A DNA stretch of 64,000 nucleotides from Flavobacterium sp. SLB02 (GTDB taxonomy: Bacteria; Bacteroidota; Bacteroidia; Flavobacteriales; Flavobacteriaceae): contig NZ_CP045928.1 in assembly GCF_009664855.1 (NCBI RefSeq), positions 2,120,522-2,184,521 on the forward strand, in the 5' to 3' direction. The stretch's first letter is position 1. The number at the start of each line of letters is the position of its first letter. The translations under genes and the position numbers were made by a program. Positions 63,979-64,000 of this stretch are shown here, one piece after another. The notes beneath the pieces were generated by a model that saw only the letters and a program-made list of their open reading frames with translations, did no database searches and had not been told where the DNA came from.

Positions 63979-64000
63979 ATGTCAATCACCTTAACTCCAT
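63979..64000 (+). CDS. 5' end of a gene cut by the window edge
   Basis: ATG at 63979 is followed by an open frame reading MSITLTP to the last base. The start lies 84 bp after the acetyltransferase stop, and a TAATTTG string is 25-31 nt before it. The first residues resemble the alanine dehydrogenase N-terminus of flavobacteria as I remember it, but seven residues cannot prove this. Confidence 0.35.

Overview
The window is AT-rich chromosome (roughly two-thirds A+T by eye) from a member of the Bacteroidota, most likely a Flavobacterium or close relative. Supporting marks are the SusC/SusD pair with an ECF sigma factor and FecR anti-sigma, an LpxC-FabZ fusion, a PorX-type response regulator with a PglZ domain, TAnnTTTG-type -7 promoter boxes, and lipoproteins with short signal peptides. 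I see no tRNA, rRNA, CRISPR array, transposase or phage gene.

Layout. 1-2.7 kb: the tail of an unidentified gene, then a CNMP-CBS-DUF294 protein and a DnaQ-like protein, convergent with acetyl-CoA synthetase (acs, 3-4.9 kb). 5.3-13.7 kb, minus strand: branched-chain amino acid genes in the order leuA, leuB, leader peptide plus attenuator, ilvD, ilvB, ilvN, ilvC; leuCD are not here. 13.9-19.3 kb: an unknown helical protein, an intergenic block rich in repeats, a secreted M1 peptidase, a CBM9-like protein and a small secreted protein. 19.4-28 kb, minus strand: a full histidine operon (hisG-D-C-B-H-A, a NIPSNAP-like gene, hisF, hisIE) preceded by a His-rich leader peptide and a strong terminator hairpin. 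28.1-32.5 kb: a histidine kinase/response regulator pair divergent from an LTA-synthase-like sulfatase-fold membrane enzyme, with three 11-nt direct repeats in the shared promoter region. 32.9-41.5 kb: an S1/P1 nuclease or phospholipase C family protein, a secreted unknown, a YeiH transporter with a LysR regulator, an M15 peptidase coupled to a DUF4846 protein, a VWA-like membrane protein and fabG. 41.8-42.5 kb: two tandem 66-residue peptides with a bacteriocin-type leader and Cys-rich cores, plus a 21-codon membrane ORF. 42.7-52.3 kb, minus strand: ECF sigma, FecR, SusC, SusD, zinc metallohydrolase lipoprotein and DUF4302 lipoprotein. 52.8-61 kb, minus strand: a possible GIY-YIG-like protein, sucD, an NTF2-like protein, an LpxD paralog, efp, lpxA, lpxC/fabZ, lpxD and an HD-domain phosphohydrolase. 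61.2-64 kb, plus strand: PorX, TsaE, a GNAT acetyltransferase and the first codons of another gene.

The two amino-acid operons appear to be controlled by transcription attenuation: each has a promoter-like box, a short leader ORF rich in the end product (Ile/Val or His) and an intrinsic terminator before the first structural gene. The his and ilv operons, and several other operons, carry unusual spacers: nearly every spacer longer than about 60 bp holds an inverted or tandem repeat built from its own short word, and some of these run into the stop codon of the upstream gene. Longer dispersed repeats occur at 2.8, 15.5, 15.6, 18.6, 19.3, 24.1, 32.7 and 62.8 kb.

The most novel candidates are the tandem leader-peptide genes at 41.8-42.3 kb, the spacer-repeat architecture, and the three-unit OmpR-type operator at 30.3 kb.
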